In this document: positions 49,615-60,733 of the stretch, in pieces
Layout: each line of letters opens with the position of its first letter
How positions within the stretch are numbered: position 1 is the first letter of the stretch
Assembly: GCA_030435675.1 (NCBI GenBank)
Contig: CM059622.1
Location: forward strand, 14,508,001-14,572,000
DNA: 64,000 nucleotides
Reading direction: 5' to 3'
DNA from: Steinernema hermaphroditum
Taxonomy: Eukaryota > Nematoda > Chromadorea > Rhabditida > Steinernematidae
Notes under the pieces: generated by a model
Told to the model about the DNA's origin: nothing
What the model saw: only the letters and a program-made list of their open reading frames with translations
Databases searched by the model: none
Position numbers and translations under genes: made by a program

Positions 49615-50120
49615 CTAAATTGCGTCACCACTGATAAGGCGAAAGAGATAAGGAGGTAAATAAATCGAGGTATTTATCGATTGCTAAAAGCAAAAGTCTG
49701 CAAGTTAGAGTGGGGAAACGATGGCGCATTCGAAGTCGTCTTAGGAGGCAAGATTAAAGAAAGTATAAACAGTATACAGGCTGATCATGTCGGCCTCTAT
49801 CATCTACACATCGCATCGGCTTGTTTTCAAGGGTTAGTGCCTTTTGTATAAGAATCGCAAAAAATAGTAGGCAAACCTAAGCAGTATGCAGGTTGCTAAT
49901 GTTGATCTTTAGGTTCTATATATGCGTATTGGCTCGAAACTTCAAATGGGTTACTGGTATCTAAGCATTTTTAGCCCTGTTTTCTGCTGGAAAATCAATA
50001 ATCAGTTAGGATGGGAAAGGGGCAAGCTGCATTGATAATAGAGCTTTGCCAAAACATTCTTTAAGGACAAAAAAGAGGTTCAAGTAGAACTTAATCTCTG
50101 AAAGCAAAATAAAAAATTTC

Positions 50121-50204
50121 TGTCATCCGCAGGATTCGAACCTGCGCCCTCCGAAGAGGACTGCGACCTGAACGCAGCGCCTTAGACCACTCGGCCAGAA
50201 TGAC
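50121..50204 (-). tRNA. tRNA-Leu(CAG)
   Basis: An 84-nt type II tRNA. The acceptor stem GTCATTC pairs with GGATGAC plus discriminator A. The anticodon stem-loop TGCGTTCAGGTCGCA carries CAG. A variable arm CCTCTTCGGAGG and T arm CGCAGGTTCGAATCCTGCG are present. It lies on the same strand as the receptor, in the intron between cassette C1 and the constant block. Identical to the gene at 63,251. Confidence 0.95.
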
Positions 50205-50263
50205 ATGATATTCAGAATTGATGAAATCCTATATACCCTATGTAACGAATTAGTTTGTTTCAG

Positions 50264-50287
50264 TTAAGACCATTCGGCCAGAATGAC
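50264..50287 (-). pseudogene. 5' fragment of tRNA-Leu
   Basis: On the minus strand, GTCATTCTGGCCGAATGGTCTTAA repeats the first 23 or so bases of the neighbouring tRNA-Leu (one substitution, one insertion), 60 bp upstream of it. No anticodon arm follows. Confidence 0.8.
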
Positions 50288-50484
50288 CCTTGATGAATAA
50301 CTGACACACATATGTACAGCTGCATTCTGTCCGCAGTAAAAATCCCTGCCATTACCAAAACGAACAGACAAGGAACATATGTCAAATCGTCAAGTCGACT
50401 GAGCCTGAGCAACTCAAGATTGTAATTTAACTGCATCAGAAAGGTCCTACAACGAAAATTTCTCCTTAACGATGGAGAGCTTAC

Positions 50485-51499
50485 ATGATGACTGATATTC
50501 GGTAGTGCGGCAGCCTTGACCACAATAATGGACAAGCAAGTGACATCATCGGAAGTTAGATTGCTGCCCATACTAGAATACGTCAATGTCTCATTCAACA
50601 CGTCCGGGGCATTTTCCGAAGTGATGTTGATCTAAAGCCCACTTTGACAGAGCGCACATTCGGCGACACAAACATTTGTCAAGTTCTGAAGACTGGGCTG
50701 AGCGTTGGGGTAACTGATCTTGGGTGGAACGTCGCTAGTTGTCGCTGTTGGCAGAAAGTATGACGTTGTGAAATTTGCTGGTTCAGGCGATGTTTGAAGA
50801 GTGGATGTAGAAGAGAAGGTTGTAACAAGGGATGTAGCTGAGGGGCTAGTAGTTGGTGATGGATGGGTAGTTTCTGTCTGAGTTGTAGTAGATGAAGTAG
50901 TCGTTGAAGTAGTAGAAGAGGACGTACTGGTTGAATTGAAATAAGAAAAACCGGGACAACAAACTGTGTGCAAATATTCGCAGGAACAGATATTTCCATG
51001 AGGACACTGCAGAATATACGACATGGTGCCGTGATGCACTACAGTACACATTGCTGAGGTGACGGTGTGTTCCATATCTGGATTGGATGGTCGCGCAAAG
51101 TAACGCAAAGTCATTTGAAAATCAAAGTAAAGCTGGTATGATACATAGTACGCAACAGTGACTGCACCACCTCCACTAATGGGGTAGTCAATTGTCACGT
51201 TGTTCTCATTTGTTAGTCTAAAGAAAAATTGAATTTTACAACTTTTAGTTTCTCAATTCATACTGCTGTGGCGATGGCGCTGGACTATTCGGTGCCTCTG
51301 GAGGGGCTCCAACAAGAATTGTCTCATTTCCAACAAGTTGAAAGACGAGTTGTAGATTGACAGGATCGTAGAATATTTCGATAACAAAGAACTCGGATCC
51401 TGAAGGCGCCTGTCCAACATAGAAAATGTTGACAAGACCATCGTATGCGGAATTTGGGGTGAAGCTAAGCAACGCCACTAAAAGGAGTAACCGTTCCAT
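50485..51499 (-). CDS. Ectodomain cassette C1 of the adhesion GPCR
   Basis: Three exons (51264-51499, 50674-51217, 50485-50631), 309 codons, phase 0 at the end. Signal peptide MERLLLLVALLSFTPNSA. A domain of about 150 residues ends in a Cys module (MCTVVHHGT...QCPHGNICSCEYLHTVCCPGF). A stalk of about 90 residues rich in Ser/Thr follows, probably O-glycosylated. Then comes the shared motif KISYPNAQPSLQNLTN, followed by exon 3 (ITSENAPDVLNETLTYSSMG to LPNISHH), which should form the start of the GAIN domain. It is the cassette nearest the constant block, and the joined C1-constant protein would be about 1,239 aa. The exon 2 donor (GTTTGTG) is non-consensus, as in the other cassettes. Confidence 0.8.
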
Positions 51500-52467
51500 G
51501 CCAGCGGTGGAGGACACATTGATAAAAAAAAACATTAAACACGTCGTAAATGAATACTGTTAATAGCTCCGTCCATCACGTCCATGTCCATCAAGATACG
51601 AAGTTCAGTTTTGTAGAGTGGCACAAATGCATATGCATACTTAAGCGTGAAATTGAGAAATGCTCTTGTAGGGGAAGCTTCCAACTACGGAAAAGAGAAT
51701 GCACTGAAATGTGGTGTAGTGGACGGAGCCCGACCGGCGAACACCCCTCACTCAATCAAAGTTCACTGTCCAAAGCCGGACTCAAAATGGTGAAAAATAT
51801 GAACTCTTCGTGGCCGATCACGGGTATCGTGGCAAGACCCGCGTCGACGCCTTTCAGCTCTTTTTTTGCACAAAAACTTGATAGAAATGTTGGAGTGGGC
51901 TGGGCTGGGTTGACGAGTACCCCTCTGCCCGTCCTCAAGCAAGTTCCACTGTTCAATACGCGACTCTAAACGCTGAGAAATATGAACTCTTCGTAGCGAT
52001 CGGGAACTCCCAGTCAGCCCTCTTCTTGCACAAAAAAAACTTGAGAGAAACGCTTAGAATGATCATTAAGTAGAGTTTTAAACAGTGACACTTAAAAGAC
52101 GGGCAAGTTTAGGTGCATTCAACTCCTCAACTCTGCCTGTATTTATTGCATTTTCTCTCATTTTTATTATTTACACCCGCTACTCTCAGCCCGATTAACG
52201 TCTAACACGTCATAGTAAGTACTGCTTATAAAAGAATAGTATATAACGCATGACAATATGCACGCAAACACGATAGCATACACAACATTGCAAGACAGAT
52301 TTACGAATGATCTCGCTGAACTTGCTCACAACTTCCCGACCCCTTATCCCTCTTGGCGAAATATCTTTTAAAATGCGCAAAGATTATTCGAAAGGAAGAT
52401 TATAAATTCAATTTTTAAAAGTAGTGTTTCACAAAAAAATGCCAGACAACAATGAAATAAACCTTAC
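51500..52467. other. C1-C2 spacer with candidate C1 promoter
   Basis: A TTGATAAAA word lies about 20 bp upstream of the C1 ATG. No GAIN or 7TM exon is present. An imperfect tandem duplication of about 180 bp (TCAAGC/AAAGTTCACTGT... ATGAACTCTTCGT) spans about 51,730-52,060. Confidence 0.5.
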
Positions 52468-53335
52468 GTTATGGCTGATGTTCGACAGTTTCGATATTTT
52501 GTCGATGATCAGCGACACACAGGTCACGTCATCAGGGGACAATTTTGTCCCCATTTTTGAATATTCCATCGTTTTGTTCAATAAAGAAGGTGCATTCTGT
52601 TGAGTAACTGGTGTCTAAAGAAAATCGTTGACTCCGACAACAACTTCCTTCCTCATCACAGACGTTAGTCAAGTTCTGAAGGCCAGGATTGGCGTGGGGA
52701 TACGATATTACTGGAGCGGACGTCGTTGGGCTCGCCGAACTGTTACTTGGTTGTGGAGTGGTTGACACGGTGGTGGTGATAGTGGAAGTGGTCGTGAAGT
52801 ACACAGGAAAATCAGGACACGTGGATGTCTGGATGGTGGTCGCCTGACAGTAGCAGAAGCGAGAGCCGGTACACACGAACATATAGCAAGTGCCATCGGC
52901 GAATTTAGTCGCCGGATTCGAGCAGTCCGTGCTCAAATCCAGACTGATTCTGCCGTTTTCAGAAAGAATAACGTCCTGTATGACGCTAAAATAGGTTTTT
53001 CCCGCTTTGTTGTAGATAACACTCGTTCCATCGCCGTCTTTTGCCGGAACAACGGCTGGCTGGGTGATGGTCAAGCTATAAAATTAGCTTGTCTAGAGTG
53101 TTTTACAATAAGCGTCTTACTTATGATCTACATCTGCGCTATCCTTAACAAGAATGCTGTCCGTAAACCAAGACGGACCAAGCGTGTAAGTGGCAGTATG
53201 GCTAGGAGACTCCTCATAGGCTGCGCTATAGAAGAAGTTTCTCGACATATCGTCGCTATCCGAATAGTAAACCCATATTGTTTTCTGGGTTGTGACAGAG
53301 GGGATAAGAAGAAAAAGAATAAGCAGACAGCGCAT
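52468..53335 (-). CDS. Ectodomain cassette C2 of the adhesion GPCR
   Basis: Three exons (53121-53335, 52664-53075, 52468-52614), ending in phase 0. Signal peptide MRCLLILFLLIPSVTTQ, then KTIWVYYSDSDDMSRNFFYSAAY, nearly the same as C3. The Cys module is DGTCYMFVCTGSRFCYCQ and STCPDF. The Thr-rich stalk is short (about 35 residues). The linker VISYPHANPGLQNLTN leads to the 147-bp exon TPVTQQNAPSLLNKTMEYSKMG...LSNISHN. C2 and C3 are the closest pair by eye, so one probably arose by recent duplication. No own downstream GAIN-B or 7TM exons precede C1. Confidence 0.78.
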
Positions 53336-54578
53336 TGGGACAGAACACACAGAACCTGGAAGAGTACACTTCGAGATCGAGTCGACAGTGATAAGAACTA
53401 ATTTGCGGTGCGAAACAGTGAAGATTGGCTGTAAATGCAATTTCGACTGATAAGTGATAAGATTCGGCTACCTTGGTTCCACTATAACTAGTCCAGCATG
53501 AGTAAACCGTCAAGAATAAAGTTAGTAATGGTCTCATAAACAATTTTCGCTATAATGAACTACGATTTCGTGGCCTTTAAGCGACAACACGGTACAATAG
53601 TCCTACGGCTGGCATGACACAAGTGATCGACTGTAAACGCATATAAAAGTTCAATAGCGAAATGGTGAAAAAATAAATAGACAGAAGGCTTTGCGACCGC
53701 AGCGTAATAGTGGCAGTAAGCCGATCGCTTTTGAACTGTCTGTGTGGTTCATTGCGAACGTGATTGATCAGCAATCGTTCGGGATCGGTTCGACGCCGGC
53801 CTCAGTCCAGTGTTTTGTATGGTGTCTGGAAATGAGACCGACTGTTCTTCGATTGGTCACTCTTCGTGCCGACTGAAAAAAACACACTAACGGAAATGTT
53901 GCTTCTCCGTATGTGGGTGACGTACACTAAAACAAAATTTTGAGATATATTTCTTTTAAATTGTTCTAGAGGGCTGATAGGAATGGTCGCATCGAGCTCA
54001 TAGTGGAATATCAAGTTGTTGCAAGAAAGGCTAAAACTGAGTCAAAAATTGTAAAGAAACACAAGGCTCCCCCCAGGGACATAGTGATGAATGGATTGCT
54101 TTTGAAGTGCTCCTGTGTCACTGGGAACGCGTTTCATTGGTAGTCAGATCGGTGTGGTTTCAATCTTGACCTCAGTCCTTACTTTGTCTGCTATCTGAAA
54201 CCTGACCTCCTCCAATGTCTGAACGTCTTTTGAACAGTACACATACCCTCAGAATGCCAGCCACATTTAACAACGAAAGACCCAGTTATACGCGGAAAAA
54301 CGGAACAAATCACTGCAAGCAATCAGTGGCGAAAACGTCAATCAGTAGCGGTTTCTGTGATAAGAACACAATTAGAAGACTTCGCGGGCATATGATTTAA
54401 AACATTCAATGAGAATAAGCTTTCTCCTTGCTATACAAGACCCTTAGGCCATCGATTTAAGAGTATGGAGGCATACCTATTGAGGGAGTAGTGTCAATGC
54501 CATTTCACACTTTGAAAAATCGTTTAATGCAAGGGATATAAGACTAATTTTTCCGTTAAAAAGCAAAAAAAATCTTAC
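53336..54578. other. C2-C3 spacer with candidate C2 promoter and SINEs
   Basis: GATAAG words at about 53,390 and twice at 53,449-53,461 lie 50-130 bp upstream of the C2 ATG. Two SINE family A copies follow. No receptor exon was seen. Confidence 0.5.
53725..54215 (+). mobile_element. Two SINE-like copies, family A
   Basis: The first (about 53,725-53,880) has GCTTTTGAACTGTCTGTGTGGTTCATTGCGAACG, CGGGATCGGTTCGACGCCGG and GGTGTCTGGAAATGAGACCG. The second (about 54,090-54,215) is diverged, with GCTTTTGAAGTGCTCCTGTGTCACTGGGAACGCG and GGTTTCAATCTTGACC. Confidence 0.6.
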
Positions 54579-55553
54579 GGAATGACTGATATTGGGTAGA
54601 TTGGCTATCTTGGCTACAATAAGCGACAAACACGTGATGTCGCCTGGAGATAGATCCTGGCGCATTTTTGAAAAAGCCAAAGCTCTTTTCAGCACAAGAG
54701 GTGCGTTTCGGGACGTAATCGGGATCTAAAACTATGTGTCTTCTTAACCTTGACAACGAAACACAAACGTGTGTCAAGTTTTGGAGTTCTGGTGGAGCAT
54801 CGGGATACGATATCCGTGGAGCTGGAGTTGAAATGGTCGGAATTGAGGTATATGATGTAGTCCTTGTGTAGAATGTTGCATTGGAGGTAGACGGATGGGG
54901 CGATGTCGCTGTGGAACTGTTTGTCAAGGGGGCCGATGAAGTTGTGCTAGAGGCCGTTGTTGTGGTTGTAGTTGAGGTCGTCGTAGTGGAAGTGGAGCTC
55001 GTAGTTGTAGTGTAGTAAAAATCGGGACAAGTGGAACTGTCAAAATCGGCTGCTGGACAATAACAGAATCGAGAAGCCGAGCATGTGAACAGGTAGCAAC
55101 TGCCGTCACTCATTCCTTCATTTTCAAATTCTTCATTATAGCAATTCGTGTGGAAAGCTGAACCGACACCACCATTGCCATTTCGATGGACCGTCTTTCT
55201 GAGATCAAAATAGGTATGGCCCCTGCTAGTGTACGTGACCTCCGTCGTATCGCCCGCTTCGGCGCTTACAACGACCGGTTGAGAAGACGTGAGGCTATAA
55301 AGTTTTAGAATGTCGCTTGTTTGAAAATGTGATCTTACTAGGACTCCCCATCGGCGGAATCAGTAATAAGAAGGCTGTCCGGAAACCAAGGAGGGTACAG
55401 ACTATAGGTGGCATCTTCGTCAGGATAATCACTATAGGCTACACTATAGTAGAAGTTCCGTGAACGGTCGTCATTATCAGAATAGTAGACCCATATTGTT
55501 TTTTGGGCTGCGACAGAGGAGAAAATAAGAAAAAGAGCGACCAAGAAGCGCAT
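54579..55553 (-). CDS. Ectodomain cassette C3 of the adhesion GPCR
   Basis: Three exons (55339-55553, 54769-55294, 54579-54725), 296 codons ending in phase 0. Signal peptide MRFLVALFLIFSSVAAQ, then KTIWVYYSDNDDRSRNFYYSVAY. The Cys module is DGSCYLFTCSASRFCYCP and STCPDFYY. A long poly-Thr/Ser stalk of about 65 residues follows, then RISYPDAPPELQNLTH and the final exon IPITSRNAPLVLKRALAFSKM...LPNISHS. The final exon has lost the usual N-x-T (LNET/LNKT becomes LKRA), so one N-glycosylation site is missing. Related to C2 throughout. Confidence 0.78.
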
Positions 55554-56867
55554 TAGGATGGGAAATGAGAGGGTAGAACGAATTTATGGCGGCTGGCGGA
55601 GATAAGGATTTGGAGCCGAACCATGAACCACGCACGTGAACGCACATTACTTCAGTTTCAGATTTTGCCAATCATAGATTAATGGGTGAACAGGTTGATG
55701 TCGTGCTTCTGGGTACAGTGACCCAACTATCTTTCAATGTACACAAAAAAAAAACATAGTTACACCCAACACGGAACGCAAATATTCGATTCCGGTGGTC
55801 CTGCTGATAAGAAGGGTGTCTTGAATGAGACATTTAGCCGATCGTTAAAACACAAAAACTTTTATGAGCAGCAGTTCAAACTGACTAGGGAGTATTAAAG
55901 CCCATAGTGTGCTCCTATTTCTCCCAATCTTGGACAGGGACAGTTGCTTTAGTGCACAAGTTGGACTCATCTCCATCGCCGCGCAGCACCAATGATAGCG
56001 ACACTTTCCTTAATTAAAAGTAAATTATTGATACACCATGAACAACAAGTTCTTTAAACAGCACTAATTAGTCCTTGCTGAACTTGCTCAGCCACCAACA
56101 TCACGACGGATATAGACGAATCCGTAATTAGGAAAAATGGAGCTTTGCCTGGAAGATGGGTAACGAGAGCTCCGAAAGATGGTCCAGTCGTGTGTAATGA
56201 CCCCCTCCCGAGAAGAGGCTTCTAGGAACACGCATCTACCTTGACCTAATAAATATAAACCCGGCTGCGCGCGAATTCGCGCCTCCAGGTACTGCCAAAA
56301 AAGCCAATTAGCCTGTAGCCCTGCGGGCGGATTGGCGCTCATGTAAATGGCTAAAGTGGGCGAAAAAATTGTAAATTTACACGAAACTCGAACCGAAAAC
56401 ACTGCTGGTTACAAAATAGGCAAAAAAATCACTCAAAAACAGCAAAAAAAAACTCAAAGCCTAGCATCACCAGAGAGATAGTGGAAGTAGAGCACTACCA
56501 TCTCAACTGTCTGTGTGGCTCATTGCGAACGTTCTCTGTTTGTAAGCGGGCGGTGTCGGGTTCGGTTCCCCTCGGGGTCCTTATTTTGTGTGGGTGTTTC
56601 CGCCGTGCGCACGGAAAAAAAAAACACACACACACACAGACCAACGGACCCGTCGGTTCTCCATTTATATATAGGGGAATAGTCATAAAGCGGAACATAA
56701 ATTTTTAGCTTTTAATTTGACTTAAGGAGGCAAGAATGGCAGCTGGAAAACCGTGGCGGCCTTCAAGAGACCGCCACGATCGAGTCCACAAATAAAGTCC
56801 TGATTCTAACTTGCTCAGAACCTCGCTAGGATCTCGCCCGAAAGCAGTCCATCATAAAGCGACTCAC
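55554..56867. other. C3-C4 spacer with candidate C3 promoter
   Basis: A GGAGATAAGG word lies about 47 bp upstream of the C3 ATG. The spacer also contains the LINE deletion derivative listed separately. No receptor exon was seen. Confidence 0.5.
56250..56695 (+). mobile_element. Internally deleted RTE element (both ends, no ORF)
   Basis: Starts with AACCCGGCTGCGCGCGAATTCGCGCC and runs collinearly with the 5' region of the element at 31.3 kb. At GTGGCTCATTGC it jumps directly to the 3' end (GAACGTTCTCTGTTTGTAAGCGGGCGGTGTCGGG) and finishes with a CA run and TTTATATATAGGGG. The 2.7-kb coding body is missing at exactly the 12-bp repeat. Confidence 0.85.
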
Positions 56868-57792
56868 ATCATGTTGTATATCAGGTAACATGGAAGCATT
56901 GTGGACAATAATGGACAACAGGCTGACATCGTCAGGCGTCAGTTCATCTCCCATTTCGGCATAAGCCAGCGACTGATTCAATATACTATAGACGTTGTCA
57001 CTCGTTATGGGAGTCTAAAAGAGATCCTGGACAATGTTGTGACGGTGCGATCATGACCAACATTTGTCAGGTTCCAGAGTCCTGAGGGCACGTCGAAAGG
57101 AATGTCCGTGGTGTTCAACGGTGCAGTACTAGCTGTCTGATGGACGGTACTTGAATGAGTAGTTACGGTAGAGGTAGTAGTTGAAGGAATCGAGGTACTA
57201 CTGGTTGTTGGCTGAGATTTCGTCGTAGAAGAAGCGATCGAACTTGTTGCGGGCGGATTGTTGTAAAATCCCGGACATACTTCTTGGTGTGGGTGTTCAC
57301 AAGAGACACAGATTCGACTTTCGAAGCAGTCGTAGAGTTGATAATTGTCAACGGCGTGATGGGCTTCACATTTCGAAAACTGGAAATGATCGACAATCGT
57401 GACTCCATCATCGTCGTCCGTAGCGATATTGTCATGAAGGTCGAAGTTCTCAAAAGACGTGTGCAGATTTGCTGGCATTTGGAAGGGCACCACTGTGTCT
57501 TTCACTTTCGTTAGAGAGAAATAGTTTCCAGAATCTGGAAATGAAGTCTGTCTTATGCCCTACGATCTTTCATACCATCCCAAACGGCAATAGTGCCATC
57601 GAATGAACTGGGGCCCACGTCGTAGTAAGTAAACTGTGGAGGCACAGCAGAGAGCACTCTTTTAAGGTGGAAAGAGCTGTGAGGCTGTGCAAATTCTAAG
57701 TAAGAGAAGTACACAGGTCCTCGACAAATTAGTTGTTGAGTGGAAGTCAGAGGGACGACTATTGAGATATAGAGTAACACAGCAGTCAGCAT
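56868..57792 (-). CDS. Ectodomain cassette C4 of the adhesion GPCR
   Basis: Three exons (57576-57792, 57062-57534, 56868-57014), 279 codons ending in phase 0. Signal peptide MLTAVLLYISIVVPLTST (a longer start at 57,873 is possible). The N domain shares only spacing with the other cassettes. The Cys module is KCEAHHAVDNYQLYDCFES and RICVSCEHPHQEVCPGF. A Ser/Thr stalk of about 50 residues follows, then DIPFDVPSGLWNLTN and the final exon TPITSDNVYSILNQSLAYAEMG...LPDIQHD. Its first intron is in phase 1, as in C5, while C1, C2, C3 and C6 use phase 2, which splits the cassettes into two lineages. Confidence 0.77.
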
Positions 57793-59713
57793 CTTGTAGA
57801 ACTGAAGGAGAAGGAACAGCAAAGTTAGCGTTACTGAACGGAAATTTGAGAACAGAGTCTTTATCAGCTTCAATCGACTTATAATCCGCTTCAGTGCATC
57901 AGTTTAGCGACACTCTTCGGTGTGTGAAGATTAGTGCTGGGCAATAGATGGTGCTGTTGAGTCTGTCACTTTTTGATCGCCCTGTTAGCGGCAAGTCGTG
58001 GGTATTGTTGTCAGTCTGGACGCTGGGGGACTACTACCCAACACCTTTCATTCGGCTTTCTCTTCCTCTTTCTTCTAGGAGTGTTGATTTTAGAGGATTA
58101 CCCCTAACCATTTTGCTAATTTTCTGACGTCTATCGCCATGGTAACCCTCAACCCTGATCTCCTCTCGTACCGCTCCATCCATCATGAGTCGTTTCATTC
58201 TTCCGGCTCTGCTCCGTCCACGAAGATGTCGTCAGAGGGATGCAGCTCTTCCTCATCGAGACCGACAGCGCCTGGACGGAGATGATGGACCTCCAGATCC
58301 CCGTCAGCGCTGCATCGAAGCTCGTCAGCTTTAAGGAATATTTCTCCAACTCCATCGGTTTTTTGCTCTCCATGGTTGCAGTTACTGGCAATCTTTTCGC
58401 TTCTTAGGCGGTATACTGCCGTCAATCGCCTCCCGTCTGTTTAAGAGGCTGTCCGGATTGTCAATCTTTGGCTGATCCAGAAGGCATCACACTTCTGCTC
58501 ACCGCCGGTGGTAGGGAGGCGACCTCGCTTCTCGCGAAGTTCGAACTAACTGATCCACTGTTGTGTCGTGGGAAACGACCGGTCGTGTGGGGCCCATCTT
58601 TATCACCAATCACATAATTTATCACATCACGCACACTCGTAAACACAAAAGAAAGTCTAGTCAATCAAGACCTAGAGAGGGGGACTATGGGTCCTGTGGT
58701 CGAATTCATTGGCAACAACTTCAAGGTCGCTTCTTTAGTTTCTCTGTGTAATCCTATGATCGCCACTGTTCGGATACGGAGTTGACCCACGTTCAGATAC
58801 TCAGATCAACAAGTCTGTTGTTAACTGCTTGCACAACGGTAAAAATCGATAATATCTCCCCTTATCAGAACACACTCTACGTGTGGACTAAGTCATATAA
58901 CCGCCACTATGAAAATGCACTTTAATCATTATCCAATTGATAAAGGCTTTTTTATGCTCTCTGTTATATTGCTACGCTATAACATAAAAATTATGAAAAG
59001 GGTCTTAAAACGGAGGCGCCATTGTCTTTTATGCGGATCCACGAAAACAGCACAAATAGAACAGTACTCAAAAGTAGCCTGCTTTAAAAAACGCGCGTTA
59101 TTCTGTGTGCTAAACGAGACCAAAACATGACTGACAATCACGACAGAAAAATGTCATCACCTGACCTTAAATGCAATGGACATTTGCTGTGGTCTGTGTT
59201 GGTCCAGGAAAACAACCGAAAAAACAATCATCTATGTCATGTTTCACTGAAGCTATCAATTCGGGCCATCTGCGTCACCAAGCCGGGTTTATCTAAATGT
59301 TAGTATCAATTTACCACTGACAATACCCCTTTCCGAACCTTAAAGCTATGCTCGAGGGGAAGGCCAACCGGTACCCAGTGACATATCTTAGGAGCTCTCA
59401 GGACGTTTTCTGGATCTTACGACGTTGGCTGCTGGGCCTTGGATGTTTTCTTTTAATAACTACTCGGAGGAACTTGGTAAACATAATTGGTTATTCATTT
59501 AATATTCTGAGCTTTGTTCATCCCAAATCTAGAGTAACTCTTTGATATTTGAGCGGATGTCCATATCGGAAAAAAGCCCACGGGTCCATATCAGTGAGTA
59601 TTAGTGTGTAAGCGAGAGCGAAGTCCAGTCAGTTCAAAGTGATAATGTCACTTCCAGGACATAGAGCAGAAATATAAATTCTTCCACAACCCAACCATCA
59701 TAACACAACTCAC
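57793..59713. other. C4-C5 spacer with candidate C4 promoter
   Basis: CTTTATCAGC lies about 70 bp upstream of the C4 ATG. No receptor exon was recognised in this longest spacer. Frames at 58,149-58,425 are open but unconvincing. Confidence 0.45.
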
Positions 59714-60733
59714 ATTATGGCTTATGTTCGACAGCATCGAAGCGTTCCGGACGATCAAGGACAGTAGCGTCACATCGTCCGCATTGAGATCCTTTCCCAT
59801 CTCGGCATAAGTAAGTGACTGATTGAGCACATGTCGAACGTTATATGGGGTTATTGTTTCCTGAATACTTGCTTATGGAACTATTCTATTATTCGATGCT
59901 AACATTGGTCAAGTTCTTGAGTCCTTGATCCGCATTTGGGTAGCTGATTTCTGGAGCATCAGTTGAATTTGAGAAGAAGAAGGATTTCGTTGTCGTATGG
60001 GGCAGCGTTCCACTCGAACTGGTAGAGCTGGATACAGATGAAGTGGTTGTAAAAGTCGTGGAAGTTGAGGTTCCTGTTGTTGCCGAAGATGATTGTTTTG
60101 GTGTCGTTTGAGTCGTGGACGTAGAAGTTGTAGAAGGTGTAGAAGTTGTAGTTTCGGGGCTTGTCGCAGGGTTGGTTATCTTAGGAGGGCCATATTTTGT
60201 CCAACAGACATCAAGACAGGATGGCTCTATGCAAGCGCATATGTGGTAGTCGTCGCATTGCACTTCACAATCTGCAGCACTTGGAGGACCACAAGTAATC
60301 GAGTACTTGTTACAGCCTTTAAACTTCATTTCACCGTTTTGGCCATCTTCGACAGAATGAACAAGTTGGAAACTGTCAAATTTTGTAAGCACGAATTCTG
60401 CACTGCTGACCGAAACGGTCGTGTTTTCAGTTGTCGACAGGATGTAAACGATGTTAGCTTTGTGGCCTAGAATTTGAACGTTTCTACTCGATGCAAAACG
60501 AGTTCTGTACCGTCGGATGACCGCGTTGTGACAGTGACAATTACACTTCCAGGGAACGTTTCTGGATCTACCGGACTGTATAAATAGGTGTTGGATGAAG
60601 GGAGGTAGGTACGTTCAAAATAGAAGTCATTGCTAGGGTTGTTTGGATCGAAATAGGCGAAGTACATGTTGTTGTAAAAAGGGACAAAGAGAGCGTGTGG
60701 GCATAAGAGGAGAAGCATGAGCAGCACAAACAT
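59714..60733 (-). CDS. Ectodomain cassette C5 of the adhesion GPCR
   Basis: Three exons (60511-60733, 59904-60466, 59714-59860), 311 codons ending in phase 0. Signal peptide MFVLLMLLLLCPHALF (an upstream Met at 60,766 is in frame). The Cys-rich module differs most: GCNKYSITCGPPSAADCEV, CDDYHICACIEPSCLDVCW. A Thr/Ser stalk of about 60 residues precedes EISYPNADQGLKNLTN. The final exon is ETITPYNVRHVLNQSLTYAEMG...LSNISHN, closest to that of C4. Its first intron is phase 1. Confidence 0.78.

Noticed and set aside
58149..58425. Open frames between C4 and C5 as an extra cassette
   Set aside because: No signal peptide, Cys module, stalk or 147-bp exon; composition is repeat-like.
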